Assembly: GCA_048201935.1 (NCBI GenBank)
Contig: DBFBGR010000001.1
Coordinates: 13,299 to 77,298 of the forward strand
Direction of reading: 5' to 3'
From: MGBC124762 sp048201935
GTDB taxonomy: Bacteria > Bacillota > Clostridia > Oscillospirales > Oscillospiraceae
Length of the DNA: 64,000 bases
Translations under genes and position numbers: made by a program
Notes under the pieces: generated by a model
Told to the model about the DNA's origin: nothing
The model's input: only the letters and a program-made list of their open reading frames with translations
Database searches by the model: none
Shown here: piece after piece, positions 44,853 through 53,996 of the stretch
Layout of the letters: every line of letters starts with the position of its first letter
How positions within the stretch are numbered: position 1 is the first letter of the stretch

Positions 44853-45191
44853 TCACTTTACCTCCTTGATGGACTTGAAGCGCAGCTCGTTGACAGGCTT
44901 GCCCAACTTGTCGGCCACGATGGCCATGAGCATGGCGGCGGTCTTGGGCTCCACGCCGTGGAGCTTCACCTCGCCGGCGGAGCCGGGGGCGAAGGGCCCG
45001 TCCAGCTTCTGGACCTTGGAGCCCTGGACGTTGCCGGCGTCACTGCCGGCGGGGGCGGTCTGCTTGGCGGCCTTCTTGGCGGTCATGACCTTGCCCAGGA
45101 TGGCGATGACCGCCATCAGCAGGATCAGACCCACGAAGACCACGCCGTAGCCCAGGATAGCGGTCAGGGTCGCGTCGGGAAAAATCTTCAT
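44853..45191 (-). CDS. OadG-family decarboxylase gamma subunit
   Basis: 112 aa. One membrane helix (about 13-35, VVFVGLILLMAVIAIL) and a short polar C-terminus ending VNELRFKSIKEVK. The OadG family anchors and assembles the decarboxylase complex. Identified mainly by size, topology and position between oadA and the carrier gene. Confidence 0.75.
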   Translation of the reverse strand: MKIFPDATLTAILGYGVVFVGLILLMAVIAILGKVMTAKKAAKQTAPAGSDAGNVQGSKVQKLDGPFAPGSAGEVKLHGVEPKTAAMLMAIVADKLGKPVNELRFKSIKEVK

Positions 45192-45203
45192 CTCGCCGCC
45201 TCC

Positions 45204-46604
45204 TTACGCCTCGGTGATGGTGTACTTCACCACGTTCTCTTCCTTGGCCTTGCGCTCGGCCAGGAACTTCTTGGCCTGGTCGGGGAAGCAGATATAGCTC
45301 ATCACGTCCTCCTCGGACTGGGCCAGGTCGCCCAGAGCCTCACGGGCGGCCTTGAACTCCTCGCCAGTGCGCTTGGAGTCCTCCTCCCGGCAGTCGGTGG
45401 GCTTGCCGGTGGCGCCCAGGATCAGGGCCTCCAGCTCCTTGCTGACCGGGCCGGGGGCCACGCCGTAGTCGCCACGGAAGTAGTTCTTGATCTCGGTGGA
45501 GATCTGCTTGTAGCGCTCGCCCATCAGGACGTTGATGACGGCCTGGTTGCCCACCATCTGGCTCAGCGGGGTCACCAGCGGAGGATAGCCCAGGTCCTTG
45601 CGGACGTTGGGGATCTCGGCCAGGGCCTCGTCGAACTTGTCCATGGCGTTCATGTCCTTGAGGTTGGCGATCATGTTGGAGAGCATGCCGCCGGGGACCT
45701 TGTAGACCAGGGCCTGGGAATCGGTGCCCATGCTCTTGGGGTTCAGGGTGCCCTCGTCGATATACTTCTGCTTCAGGGGCTTGAAGAAGTCGTTGACCTT
45801 GTTGATGACCTTCTCGTCCAGGCCGCAGTCGATGCCGTACTGCTGCAGGGCGTAGAACATGGTCTCGGTGGCGGGCTGGGAGGTGCCGTTAGACATCGCG
45901 GAGGTGGCGCAGTCGATCACGTCCACGCCGCTCTCGATGGCCTTGGTCAGGGTCATATAGGCCATGCCGGTGGTGCAGTGGGTGTGCAGGATGATGGGCA
46001 TATCGCCCACGGCGTCCTTGATGCCCTTGATGAGGTGCTCGGCCTCGAAGGGGCTCATGGTGCCCGCCATGTCCTTGAGGCAGATGGTGTCAAAGCCCAT
46101 GGTCTTGAGCTCCTTGCACATCTCCACGTACTTCTCCACGGTGTGGACCGGGCTCTGGGTGTAGCTGATGCAGCCCGAGGCGATGGTCTTGTCCGTGCCG
46201 TACTTCTTGGTGGCCTCCAGGGCGGTCTTGATGTTGCGGAAGTCGTTGAGGGCGTCGAAGATGCGGATGATGTCGATGCCGTTTTTGATGGACAGCTCCA
46301 CGAACTTCTCCACCACGTCGTCGTGGTAGTGCTTGTAGCCCAGCAGGTTCTGGCCCCGCAGGAGCATCTGGAGCTTGGTGTTGGGCATGGCGGCGCGGAT
46401 CTTGCGCAGCCGCTCCCAGGGGTCCTCGCCCAGATAGCGCAGGCAACTGTCGAAGGTGGCGCCGCCCCAGCACTCCACGGAGTAGTAGCCCGCCTTGTCC
46501 ATGTCGGCCAGAGCGCCCTCAAAATCGGCAAAGGGCATCCGGGTGGCGATCAGGGACTGCTGGGCGTCGCGCAGGACGGTCTCGGTGATTCGGATCTGTT
46601 TCAC
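45204..46604 (-). CDS. oadA: oxaloacetate decarboxylase alpha subunit (carboxyltransferase)
   Basis: 466 aa from the GTG at 46604 (SD GGAGGAAGG). HMG-CoA-lyase-like barrel: ITETVLRDAQQSLIATRM, VECWGGATFDSCLRYLGEDPWERLR, metal His pair in HTHCTTGMAYM, and CATSAMSNGTSQPATE. The PYC-OADA domain follows (about 290-440). It lacks the C-terminal biotin domain of enterobacterial OadA; that part is the separate gene at 44447. Transfers carboxyl from oxaloacetate to biotin. First gene of the operon. Confidence 0.93.
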   Translation of the reverse strand: MKQIRITETVLRDAQQSLIATRMPFADFEGALADMDKAGYYSVECWGGATFDSCLRYLGEDPWERLRKIRAAMPNTKLQMLLRGQNLLGYKHYHDDVVEKFVELSIKNGIDIIRIFDALNDFRNIKTALEATKKYGTDKTIASGCISYTQSPVHTVEKYVEMCKELKTMGFDTICLKDMAGTMSPFEAEHLIKGIKDAVGDMPIILHTHCTTGMAYMTLTKAIESGVDVIDCATSAMSNGTSQPATETMFYALQQYGIDCGLDEKVINKVNDFFKPLKQKYIDEGTLNPKSMGTDSQALVYKVPGGMLSNMIANLKDMNAMDKFDEALAEIPNVRKDLGYPPLVTPLSQMVGNQAVINVLMGERYKQISTEIKNYFRGDYGVAPGPVSKELEALILGATGKPTDCREEDSKRTGEEFKAAREALGDLAQSEEDVMSYICFPDQAKKFLAERKAKEENVVKYTITEA

Positions 46605-46772
46605 AGTCTTCCTTCCTCCTCTTGAAACGATGTGACCTGGGGAGATAACCATACTCCCGCATCATGGTAATCGTATCATAACATATAAAATAAAAAATTC
46701 CCACCGTTGAAATGGCGGAAAATTCCCCTCCCCGGGGAGATTTTTTGAGCCAATTTTTTTACCAAAAACCCC

Positions 46773-46801
46773 TTGACAAACCCTCTCTCCCACGGTATAA
46801 T
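46773..46801 (+). promoter_or_regulatory. promoter of the tRNA-Gln gene
   Basis: TTGACA (46773-46778), 17 bp, TATAAT (46796-46801): a perfect SigA promoter, 43 nt before the mature tRNA 5' end. Confidence 0.85.
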
Positions 46802-46843
46802 GGCTTTTGCCTTTGCGGCACACGAAGAAATCGCGGACAAGAT

Positions 46844-46917
46844 AGCGGGATTGTGTAAGGGTAGCACGACAGACTCTGACTCTGTTTGTGAGGGTTCGAA
46901 TCCTTCTCCCGCTGCCA
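46844..46917 (+). tRNA. tRNA-Gln (anticodon CTG)
   Basis: 74 nt with encoded CCA. Acceptor AGCGGGA/TCCCGCT, discriminator G. D-arm GTGT...GCAC; anticodon arm ACAGA-CTCTGAC-TCTGT with anticodon CTG (reads CAG). T-arm with GGTTCGAATCC. Single gene with its own promoter and terminator. Confidence 0.95.
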
Positions 46918-46955
46918 AAAGTATGGACTCCCACTTGGGAGTCCATACTTTTTAT
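46918..46955 (+). terminator. terminator of tRNA-Gln
   Basis: AAAAGTATGGACTCCCA/TGGGAGTCCATACTTTTT directly after the CCA end. Confidence 0.9.
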
Positions 46956-46975
46956 ATCCTCTTCTTCCGCTACCA

Positions 46976-47014
46976 AAAGAGCTCCCAGGACCTTTGTCCC
47001 GGGAGCTCTTTTTC
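46976..47014 (-). terminator. terminator after the APH-like gene
   Basis: AAAGAGCTCCC-GGAC/GTCC-GGGAGCTCTTT with T-tracts on both sides; on the minus strand it ends the adhE-APH unit. Confidence 0.85.
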
Positions 47015-47026
47015 GCGTTTTGCCCG

Positions 47027-47776
47027 TTACTCGTAATCCACCACGTCGCACCAGCTCAGCAGGAACTCCCGCTCGTCGGCGTTCCCCTTCACCGACTGGC
47101 TGGCGGCCACGATGGGCAGCCACTTCTGCACGTACTGCCGGGCGGTGTCGCTCTTGAGGCAGAAGAGGTCCAGGTAGGCCTCGGCAGTCTTCTTGTCGCC
47201 GGACATGGCGAAGAGAAGATAGGTTCGGGCGGCGTCGGCGGAGGCGTTGCCCTGGGTGGCGTGGGACCAGTCCAGGATATAGGGCACCCCCTCGGGGGTG
47301 ATGATGATGTTGGAGGGGTTGAAGTCCCCGTGGCAGAGCTTGTCGTGCTTGGGCATACCCTCCAGGCGCATATGGAGCTCATAGCGGATGGTGGCGGAGA
47401 GCTGGCTCTGGCTGATCTTGCGGTTCATCTTGTCCTGGAGCTTGTTCAAAAGCGGGTTGCGCTTGCCGTGCATCTCCAGTTGGAGGTCCACGAACAGCTC
47501 CAGATACTCGTCCTTCTTGTCGGGGTTTTCCTTGATCAGCTCAGCCAGAGTCTTGCCCTCGATGAACTGGGAGACGATGGCCCACTGGCCGTCGATGGTG
47601 GTGACCTCAATGATCTTGGGGATGTGGAGGCCGGTCTCCTCCACCCGGGCCTGGTTCAGGGCCTCGTTGAGCACGTCGGACTTGGAAAAGTCCGCGTCGA
47701 AGACCTTGACGCAGCGGTCTCCGTCCCGGTAGATCTTCTTGTGCTTGCGCTGGGCAATGACGTTATCCAGTTTCAT
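47027..47776 (-). CDS. aminoglycoside-phosphotransferase-like (APH/choline kinase) family protein
   Basis: 249 aa from the ATG at 47776 (SD AAGGAGGG). Small-molecule kinase fold: nucleotide-lobe KKIYRDGDRCVKVF, catalytic loop LCHGDFNPSNIII (His149, Asp151, Asn156), and metal motif ILDWSHATQG (Asp169). The text differs from known resistance enzymes, and the gene follows adhE by 13 nt, so a metabolic or housekeeping kinase is more likely than antibiotic resistance. Substrate unknown. Confidence 0.8.
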   Translation of the reverse strand: MKLDNVIAQRKHKKIYRDGDRCVKVFDADFSKSDVLNEALNQARVEETGLHIPKIIEVTTIDGQWAIVSQFIEGKTLAELIKENPDKKDEYLELFVDLQLEMHGKRNPLLNKLQDKMNRKISQSQLSATIRYELHMRLEGMPKHDKLCHGDFNPSNIIITPEGVPYILDWSHATQGNASADAARTYLLFAMSGDKKTAEAYLDLFCLKSDTARQYVQKWLPIVAASQSVKGNADEREFLLSWCDVVDYE

Positions 47777-47789
47777 CCTGTCACCCTCC

Positions 47790-50459
47790 TTATTTCTTCG
47801 CCCGGGCGGCGGGCTTGGCCGCCTTAGCCACGGACATATCCGCGTCCACAAAATGCTTGCCGTAGTAAGCGTTGAGGTACATTTGCTTGATCTCGCTCAT
47901 CAGCGGGTAGCGGGGATTGGCCCCGGTGCACTGGTCGTCGAAGGCCTGCTCCACCATGTCGTCCAGCCGGTCCAAAAAGTCCTTTTCGTCCACGCCGTAG
48001 TCCCGGATGGTGTCCTTGATACCCACCTTGTGCTTGAGGTCGTTGATCGCCTTGATAAGGGCTTCCAGCTTCTCCTGGTCGGTCTTGCCCTTGAGGCCCA
48101 GGCAGTCGGCGATCTGGGTATAGCGCTCCAGGGTGTGGGGATGGTCGTACTGGGAAAAGGTGCCCATCTTCACCGGGGTCTCGCTGGCGTTGAAGCGCAG
48201 CACCTCCTCGATCATCAGGGCGTTGGCCACGCCGTGGGGCAGATGGTGGAAGGCGCCCAGCTTGTGGGCCATGGAGTGGCACACCCCCAGGAAGGCGTTG
48301 GCGAAGGCCATGCCCGCCATGGTGGCGGCGTTGGCCATCTTCTCCCGGGCCTCCACGTCGGTCTGACCGTTGTCATAGGCCCGGGGCAGGTACTGGAAGA
48401 TGACCTGCAACGCCTGCTTGGCCAGGGAATCGGTGTAATCCGTCGCCATCACCGAGGCGTAGGCCTCCAAGGCGTGGGTGACGGCGTCGATGCCCGAGGC
48501 GGCGGTGAGGCCCTTGGGGGCGCTCATGTGGAGGTCGGCGTCGATGATGGCCATGTTGGGCAGCAGCTCATAGTCGGCCAGGGGGTACTTCACGCCGCTT
48601 TGCTCGTCGGTGATGACGGCGAAGGGGGTCACCTCGCTGCCCGTGCCCGCGGAGGTGGGCACGGCGATGAAATAGGCCTTCTGGCCCATCTTGGGGAAGG
48701 TGTAGACCCGCTTGCGGATGTCCACAAAGCGCATGGCCATGTCCATAAAATCGGCCTCGGGGTGCTCATAAAGCACCCACATGATCTTGGCCGCGTCCAT
48801 GGCCGAGCCGCCGCCCAGGGCGATGATGCAGTCGGGTTTGAAGGCCGCCATCTGGGCCGCGCCCGCCTTGGCGCAGGCCAGAGTGGGGTCGGGCTCCACA
48901 GCGGAGAAGGTGGCGTGCTGGATGCCCAGCTCCTCCAGCTTGTCGGTGATGGGCTTGGTGTAGCCGTGGTCAAAGAGGAAGCTGTCGGTGACGATAAAGG
49001 CCCGCTTTTTGCCCATGACGTTTTTGAGCTCGTCCAGGGCCACGGGCAGGCAGCCCTTTTTCAGATAAACCTTCTCCGGGGCGCGGAACCACAGCATATT
49101 CTCTCTCCTTTCGGCCACAGTCTTGATGTTCAAAAGGTGCTTGACCCCCACGTTCTCGCTGACGGAGTTGCCGCCCCAGGAGCCGCAGCCCAGGGTCAGG
49201 GACGGGGCCAGCTTGAAGTTATAGAGATCGCCGATGCCGCCGTGGGAGGAGGGGGTGTTCACCAGGATGCGGCAGGTCTTCATCCGCTGGGCGAACTGGG
49301 CCAGTTTCTCCCGTTCGGTCACGGCGTTGAGGTAGATGGACGAGGTGTGGCCGTAGCCGCCGTCGGCGATGAGCCGCTCGGCCTTGTCAAATGCGTCGCC
49401 CAGGTCCTTGGCCTTATACATGGCCAGCACCGGGGAGAGCTTTTCGTGGGCGAACTCCTCGCTGAGGGCCACGCTGGACACCTCGCCGATCAAGATCTTG
49501 GTGCCCGCGGGGACCTTGACCCCCGCCAGGGCGGCGATGGTGCAGGCGCTCTGGCCCACAATCTTGGCGTTCAGCGCGCCGTTGATGATGATGGTCTTGC
49601 GGACCTTGGTGGTCTCCGCGGCGGAAAGGAAATAGCACCCCCGGCGGGCAAATTCGTCCTTCACCTGGTCGTAGATGTTCTTCAACACGATGACCGACTG
49701 CTCGCTGGCGCAGATCATACCGTTGTCAAAGGTCTTGGAGTGGATGATGGAGCTGACGGCCAGTTGGATGTCGGCGGTGTCGTCGATGATGGCGGGGGTG
49801 TTGCCCGCGCCCACGCCCAGAGCGGGCTTGCCACTGGAATAGGCCGCCTTGACCATGCCCGGACCGCCGGTGGCCAGGATGATGTCCGCCTCGCTCATCA
49901 CCAGGTTGGAAAGCTCCAGGCTGGGCACGTCGATCCAGTCGATGATGCCCTCGGGCGCGCCGGCGGCCACCGCCGCCTCCAGCACGATCTTGGCCGCGGC
50001 GATGGTGGCGTTCTTGGCCCGGGGATGGGGGCTGATGATGATACCGTTGCGGGTCTTCAGGCACAAAAGGGTCTTGAAGATGGCCGTAGAGGTGGGGTTG
50101 GTGGTGGGGATGACGGCGGCCACCACGCCGATGGGCTCGGCGATCTTCTGGACGCCGTAGGTCGGGTCCTCCTCGATGACGCCGCAGGTCTTAGTGTCGC
50201 GGTAGGCGTTGTAGATATACTCCGCGGCGTAGTGGTTCTTGATGACCTTGTCCTCCACCACGCCCATGCCCGTTTCGGCCACGGCCAGCTGGGCCAGGTC
50301 GATGCGGTGGCGGTTGGCGGCGGTGGCGGCGGCCAGGAAGATCTTGTCCACCTGCTCCTGGGTGCACCCGGCGAAGACCTGCTGGGCCTTGCGGACCCGC
50401 TTGATGGCCTTCTCCAAGGTCTCCACACTGTCTACGGTCTCATAGCGCTTTTCTTCCAT
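47790..50459 (-). CDS. adhE: bifunctional acetaldehyde-CoA/alcohol dehydrogenase
   Basis: 889 aa from the ATG at 50459 (SD AAGGAGGTCA). N-terminal aldehyde dehydrogenase domain (about 1-440), catalytic Cys in NGMICASEQSVIV, NAD-binding NPTSTAIFKTL. Iron alcohol dehydrogenase domain (about 455-885): GGGSAMDAAKIMWVLYEHP, and metal His residues in MAHKLGAFHHLPHGVANAL. Converts acetyl-CoA to ethanol, regenerating NAD+; in these organisms it forms spirosomes. A final basic tail is rich in Ala and Lys. Confidence 0.97.
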   Translation of the reverse strand: MEEKRYETVDSVETLEKAIKRVRKAQQVFAGCTQEQVDKIFLAAATAANRHRIDLAQLAVAETGMGVVEDKVIKNHYAAEYIYNAYRDTKTCGVIEEDPTYGVQKIAEPIGVVAAVIPTTNPTSTAIFKTLLCLKTRNGIIISPHPRAKNATIAAAKIVLEAAVAAGAPEGIIDWIDVPSLELSNLVMSEADIILATGGPGMVKAAYSSGKPALGVGAGNTPAIIDDTADIQLAVSSIIHSKTFDNGMICASEQSVIVLKNIYDQVKDEFARRGCYFLSAAETTKVRKTIIINGALNAKIVGQSACTIAALAGVKVPAGTKILIGEVSSVALSEEFAHEKLSPVLAMYKAKDLGDAFDKAERLIADGGYGHTSSIYLNAVTEREKLAQFAQRMKTCRILVNTPSSHGGIGDLYNFKLAPSLTLGCGSWGGNSVSENVGVKHLLNIKTVAERRENMLWFRAPEKVYLKKGCLPVALDELKNVMGKKRAFIVTDSFLFDHGYTKPITDKLEELGIQHATFSAVEPDPTLACAKAGAAQMAAFKPDCIIALGGGSAMDAAKIMWVLYEHPEADFMDMAMRFVDIRKRVYTFPKMGQKAYFIAVPTSAGTGSEVTPFAVITDEQSGVKYPLADYELLPNMAIIDADLHMSAPKGLTAASGIDAVTHALEAYASVMATDYTDSLAKQALQVIFQYLPRAYDNGQTDVEAREKMANAATMAGMAFANAFLGVCHSMAHKLGAFHHLPHGVANALMIEEVLRFNASETPVKMGTFSQYDHPHTLERYTQIADCLGLKGKTDQEKLEALIKAINDLKHKVGIKDTIRDYGVDEKDFLDRLDDMVEQAFDDQCTGANPRYPLMSEIKQMYLNAYYGKHFVDADMSVAKAAKPAARAKK

Positions 50460-50518
50460 TCGTGTGACCTCCTTCGGGATATCGCACTTTCTCGTTGTTG
50501 ACTGCTTCTTACACCCAC

Positions 50519-50548
50519 AATGTACTCTAAGACAAGAGGCACAGTCAA
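50519..50548 (-). promoter_or_regulatory. candidate adhE promoter
   Basis: Minus strand: TTGACT (50543-50548), 18 bp, TACATT (50519-50524), about 60 nt before the start codon. No full Rex palindrome is seen. Confidence 0.45.
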
Positions 50549-50623
50549 TCGAAAAGACAGAGAAAAACCCACCCAAAGACTAGGCTTTTTTGTGCACATT
50601 CCTAAAACCCGTCGAAAAGGGTC

Positions 50624-50661
50624 AAAAAAACAGCCCAAAGGACCTAAGTCCTCTGGGCTGG
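50624..50661 (-). terminator. terminator overlapping the end of the GNAT gene
   Basis: Minus strand: CAGCCCAGAGGAC/GTCCTTTGGGCTG followed by TTTTTTTG. The stop codon (50644-50646) lies in the loop. Confidence 0.85.
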
Positions 50662-51153
50662 GCGGTGATATGCAATTCTTGGGGTGCCGTCGTCGGTATA
50701 GATAATGCCACATCGAACAAAGCCGCATTTTTCCAGGGCCCGCTGCATGACGTGGTTGTCGTGGTGGGTGTCGATGCGAAGGGCTTCACAGCGGCTTTGG
50801 CAGAAGTCCACCGCCGCCGCCACAAGGCCCCTGCCCTGCCCATCTCCAGCGATGCGGTGGATCACGCCGTAGGGGCCGTCGTCAGGCCAAGCGCCGTCTT
50901 CAATGACGGCGTAGGTGGGGTCGGGACCCAAAGAGAACATAAACACCCCGCGGACCCGGCCCTCCAGCTGCGCCACATAGCTGCGGCCCAGGGCGATGTC
51001 CTCCTCCACCAGGGCCCGGGACGGATATCCTCCGCCCCACTGGCTGGGGTTGCCGTGGCTGGCCATAAAGGCCCGGGCGGCGGCGTAGATGTCCAGGACG
51101 GCCTGCAGGTCCCGGCGACCTGCAGGCCGGATGGTCCAGTTACTTCTTGCCAT
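50644..51153 (-). CDS. GNAT-family N-acetyltransferase
   Basis: 169 aa. GNAT fold with N-terminal IRPAGRRDLQAVLDIYAAARAFMASHGNPSQWGGGYP, the acetyl-CoA loop region HRIAGDGQGRGLVAAAVDFC (Q.G.G.G type) and C-terminal HHDNHVMQRALEKCGFVRCGIIY. Substrate unknown. Overlaps the end of the SPFH gene by 14 nt, so the two are probably cotranscribed. Confidence 0.85.
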   Translation of the reverse strand: MARSNWTIRPAGRRDLQAVLDIYAAARAFMASHGNPSQWGGGYPSRALVEEDIALGRSYVAQLEGRVRGVFMFSLGPDPTYAVIEDGAWPDDGPYGVIHRIAGDGQGRGLVAAAVDFCQSRCEALRIDTHHDNHVMQRALEKCGFVRCGIIYTDDGTPRIAYHRPAQRT

Positions 51154-52303
51154 CTTCCGGCTTCTGAGCGTCCAAGGTGCCCTTCAGGGCGCTCAGCGTG
51201 CCCGCCAGGCCGGCGATGTCGCTGGGCACCACGATGGTGGTGGCCCGGCCCCGGGCCATCTCCTCCAGGGCCTCCAGGCTCTTGAGCCGCACCACCGCGT
51301 CGTCGGCCCCGGCAGACTTCACCAAGCCGATGCCCTCGGCCTCGGCGGCCTTCACTTCCCGGATGGCCTTGGCCTGACCCTCGGCCCGGGCGATGGCGGC
51401 GGCCTTGTCCGCCTCCGCCTCCAAGATCACCTTCTGCTTGGCGGCCTCGGCCTCCAAAATGACGGCCTCCTTCACGCCGGCGGCCTCCAGGATGCGGGCC
51501 TCCTTGGTGCCCTCTGCCCGCAAAATGGCCTCCCGCTTTTCCCGCTCGGCCCGCATCTGCTTCTCCATGGCCTCTTGGATGTCACGAGGCGGGATGATGT
51601 TCTTCAGCTCCACACGGGTGACCTTGATGCCCCAGGGGTCGGTGGCCACGTCCAGGGTCACCTGCATCTGGCCGTTGATGGTGTCACGGCTGGTGAGGGT
51701 GTCGTCCAGGGTCAGCTCGCCGATCATGTTGCGCAGCGTAGTGGCCGTCAGGTTCTCGATGGCGGCCAGGGGGTTGGCCACGCCGTAGGTATAGAGCTCG
51801 GGGTTTACCACGTAGAGGTAGACCACCGTGTCGATCTTCATGGACACGTTGTCCTTGGTGATGACGCTCTGGGGCTCAAAGTCCATGACCTGCTCCTTCA
51901 AGAGCACCTTGTTGGCGATGCGGTCGATGAGGGGGATCTTCACGTGGAGCCCGGCGGACCAGACGCTTTTGAACTTGCCCAGGCGCTCGATGACGTAGGC
52001 GTTGGCCTGGGGCACCACCCGGATATTGGCAAACAGGACCACCAAGATCAAAACGGCCACCGTGATAATGATGATAGGCATAATAAGACCTCCTAGATCA
52101 AATTCAGACATGGAGAAACCATCGGCAAAGACCATCAAAATTTGGGGCAAAAAGGCCACCAGGAAGATGGCCAGAATGACCCAGCCGATGGGATTGGGGC
52201 TCTTGCCCGGTCCGGTGGCCGTCCTGCGGCGGGGCGGGGCGATGGGCTGGCCATGGTCATCGGTGACGGGATTGGGCCGCCGGGGCGGCGCGACATTTGA
52301 CAT
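51140..52303 (-). CDS. SPFH/band-7 (stomatin/paraslipin-like) protein
   Basis: 387 aa from the ATG at 52303 (an in-frame ATG at 52309 is too close to the SD). Pro/Arg-rich cytoplasmic N-terminus and two hydrophobic segments (about 40-60 and 70-95). SPFH domain (about 97-260: VVPQANAYVIERLGKFKSVWSAGLHVKIPLIDRI, EQVMDFEPQSVITKDNV). Ala/Glu/Lys coiled coil (about 250-335). Such proteins scaffold membrane microdomains or hold proteases. The typical NfeD partner is not next to it. Confidence 0.88.
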   Translation of the reverse strand: MSNVAPPRRPNPVTDDHGQPIAPPRRRTATGPGKSPNPIGWVILAIFLVAFLPQILMVFADGFSMSEFDLGGLIMPIIIITVAVLILVVLFANIRVVPQANAYVIERLGKFKSVWSAGLHVKIPLIDRIANKVLLKEQVMDFEPQSVITKDNVSMKIDTVVYLYVVNPELYTYGVANPLAAIENLTATTLRNMIGELTLDDTLTSRDTINGQMQVTLDVATDPWGIKVTRVELKNIIPPRDIQEAMEKQMRAEREKREAILRAEGTKEARILEAAGVKEAVILEAEAAKQKVILEAEADKAAAIARAEGQAKAIREVKAAEAEGIGLVKSAGADDAVVRLKSLEALEEMARGRATTIVVPSDIAGLAGTLSALKGTLDAQKPEDGKK

Positions 52304-52343
52304 TATCATTCCCCTCTTTTCTGTTTTTTCGTTCCAAACGCTA

Positions 52344-53093
52344 TCAGAGCCGTACGCTCAAATAGTAATCCAAGGTGGAAAACCGCCGCTCCAGCTGAGT
52401 GGAGACATAGTCGGCGGCGAGGTCGGCAAAATAGCCAAGCTGCTCTTTAGGCAGTGAGAAGGAAAACAGCCGCTTGGCGTCGCCGTAGGCGATGTGTCGG
52501 GCGGCGCTCAGCATCTCCTCTGAAAGCGCCGCCGTCCTCCCCGGCCCGGCCTGGTGTCGGCAGTCCCTGCAGCACAAAACGCCCTCCTGGATGTGGAGCT
52601 GTGGCTCCTCGGGCTGGGCCGCGCCGCAGATGGCGCAGGCGTCCAGCAAGGGGGCGTACCCGGCGATGACCATGCACCGAAGGTCAAAGGCGGCGCGGAC
52701 TAGGTCCAGGGGCTTATCCAGCTTATCCAAAGCGTAAAGGCTGTTGAGGACCAGGGATAACAGTTCCGCGTTGGCCTCCCCCTCCACCGCCACGGTCTGG
52801 GCCACCTCGGCAAAGTAAGAGGCCAGGGCCAGCTTTTCGATCTCCGTGCGCAGGCCCAGGAATTGGTCGACTAGGTTGGCCTCCTGCAGGGTGTAGTAGT
52901 CCCGGTACTCAAACAGCGTCATCTGGGAGTAAGCGAAGAGCTGGGTGGGGGCGGCCAGGGGGCTGTTTTTTCTCCGGCAGCCCCGGGCCTTCACCGTCAT
53001 CAGGCCGTTTTCCGCGGTGAGGACGGTGAGGATACGGTCGGTCTCTTTGTAGTCCACGCCCCGCAGCACCAGGCCCCGCACGTCCATGTGCAT
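52344..53093 (-). CDS. recO: DNA repair protein RecO
   Basis: 249 aa. OB fold (VRGLVLRGVDYKETDRILTVLTAENGLMTVKARGCRRKNS) and helical domain with four zinc cysteines (CAICGAA, CCRDC). RecO loads RecA with RecR onto SSB-coated DNA. Last gene of the yqfC-...-era-recO cluster, 4 nt after era. Confidence 0.94.
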   Translation of the reverse strand: MHMDVRGLVLRGVDYKETDRILTVLTAENGLMTVKARGCRRKNSPLAAPTQLFAYSQMTLFEYRDYYTLQEANLVDQFLGLRTEIEKLALASYFAEVAQTVAVEGEANAELLSLVLNSLYALDKLDKPLDLVRAAFDLRCMVIAGYAPLLDACAICGAAQPEEPQLHIQEGVLCCRDCRHQAGPGRTAALSEEMLSAARHIAYGDAKRLFSFSLPKEQLGYFADLAADYVSTQLERRFSTLDYYLSVRL

Positions 53094-53097
53094 GGCC

Positions 53098-53994
53098 TTA
53101 TTCCTCCCGGTAGCCGAAGTTGCGCACCTGCACGTCGCTGGCGCGCCAGTTCTCCTTCACCTTCACCCAGGTCTGCAAAAATATCTTTTCCCCCATGAAG
53201 CGCTCCATATCCCGGCGGGCCAGGGTGGAAATTTTCTTCAGCATGGCCCCTTGCCTGCCGATGATGATGCCCTTGTGGCTGTCCTTTTCGCAGTAGATGG
53301 TGCACTCGGCCTCGATCACATCGTCCCGCTCGCGCTGGGCGAAGCGGGTCAGCTCCACCGCCGTGCCGTGGGGGACCTCTTTATCCAAACACAAAAGCAG
53401 CTTTTCCCGCAGGATCTCCGCGCACACCTGGCCCTCGGGCTGGTCGGTGGTCATGCCCTCGGGGAAGAGCATGGGCCCCTCCGGGAGCCAGCCCACGGCG
53501 GTCTTCAAAAGCTCCTCCAGCCCCTCGCCCCCACGGGCGGAGACGGGGATGACCGCGTCCCAGGGGTATTGCTCCCCGTAGAGGGCCATGACGGCCAAAA
53601 GGTCTTCCTTTTTCACCGTGTCAATCTTGTTGATGACAAGGCAGGCGGGGACGCGTAGCTCCTTGACGCGAGCGATGAGCTCGGTCTCGGCCTCGCCCAG
53701 CTTCGCCACCGGCTCCACCAGCAAAAGCACGCCGTCCACGTCAGCCACGCTGTGACGGATGGTCTGGGTCATGTACTCGTCCAGCTTGTTGCGGGCCTTG
53801 TGGAGCCCGGGGGTGTCCAGCAATATCATCTGGCCCCAGGGGCCGTTCACCACCCCGGTGATGCGGTTGCGGGTGGTCTGGGGCTTGGGGGAGACGATGG
53901 CGATCTTCTCGCCCACCAGGGCGTTAGTCAGCGTGGACTTGCCCACGTTGGGCCGCCCCACCACCGCCACCACACCGCATTTTTTCTCGCTCAT
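53098..53994 (-). CDS. era: GTPase Era
   Basis: 298 aa from the ATG at 53994 (good SD spacing; an ATG at 54000 overlaps the ybeY stop). G1 GRPNVGKSTL, G3 DTPGLH, G4 NKID, G5 SARGG. C-terminal KH domain (QRERDDVIEAECTIYCEKDSHKGIIIGRQGAMLKKIS) binds the 3' end of 16S rRNA. 30S assembly and cell cycle coupling. Confidence 0.97.
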   Translation of the reverse strand: MSEKKCGVVAVVGRPNVGKSTLTNALVGEKIAIVSPKPQTTRNRITGVVNGPWGQMILLDTPGLHKARNKLDEYMTQTIRHSVADVDGVLLLVEPVAKLGEAETELIARVKELRVPACLVINKIDTVKKEDLLAVMALYGEQYPWDAVIPVSARGGEGLEELLKTAVGWLPEGPMLFPEGMTTDQPEGQVCAEILREKLLLCLDKEVPHGTAVELTRFAQRERDDVIEAECTIYCEKDSHKGIIIGRQGAMLKKISTLARRDMERFMGEKIFLQTWVKVKENWRASDVQVRNFGYREE

Positions 53995-53996
53995 GG

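Noticed and set aside
46888..47157. Short ORFs across the tRNA-Gln gene
   Set aside because: They read through the tRNA, its terminator and the 3' end of the kinase gene; no coding signal.
47027..47776. Aminoglycoside resistance gene
   Set aside because: Only the generic kinase motifs are present and the gene sits in a metabolic unit; no specific resistance family text is seen.
47739..50501. 920-codon plus-strand ORF opposite adhE
   Set aside because: Antisense shadow of adhE with low-complexity composition; adhE is unambiguous on the other strand.
50460..50640. Rex operator upstream of adhE
   Set aside because: Only one TTGTTGA-like half-site is present; no full inverted repeat.
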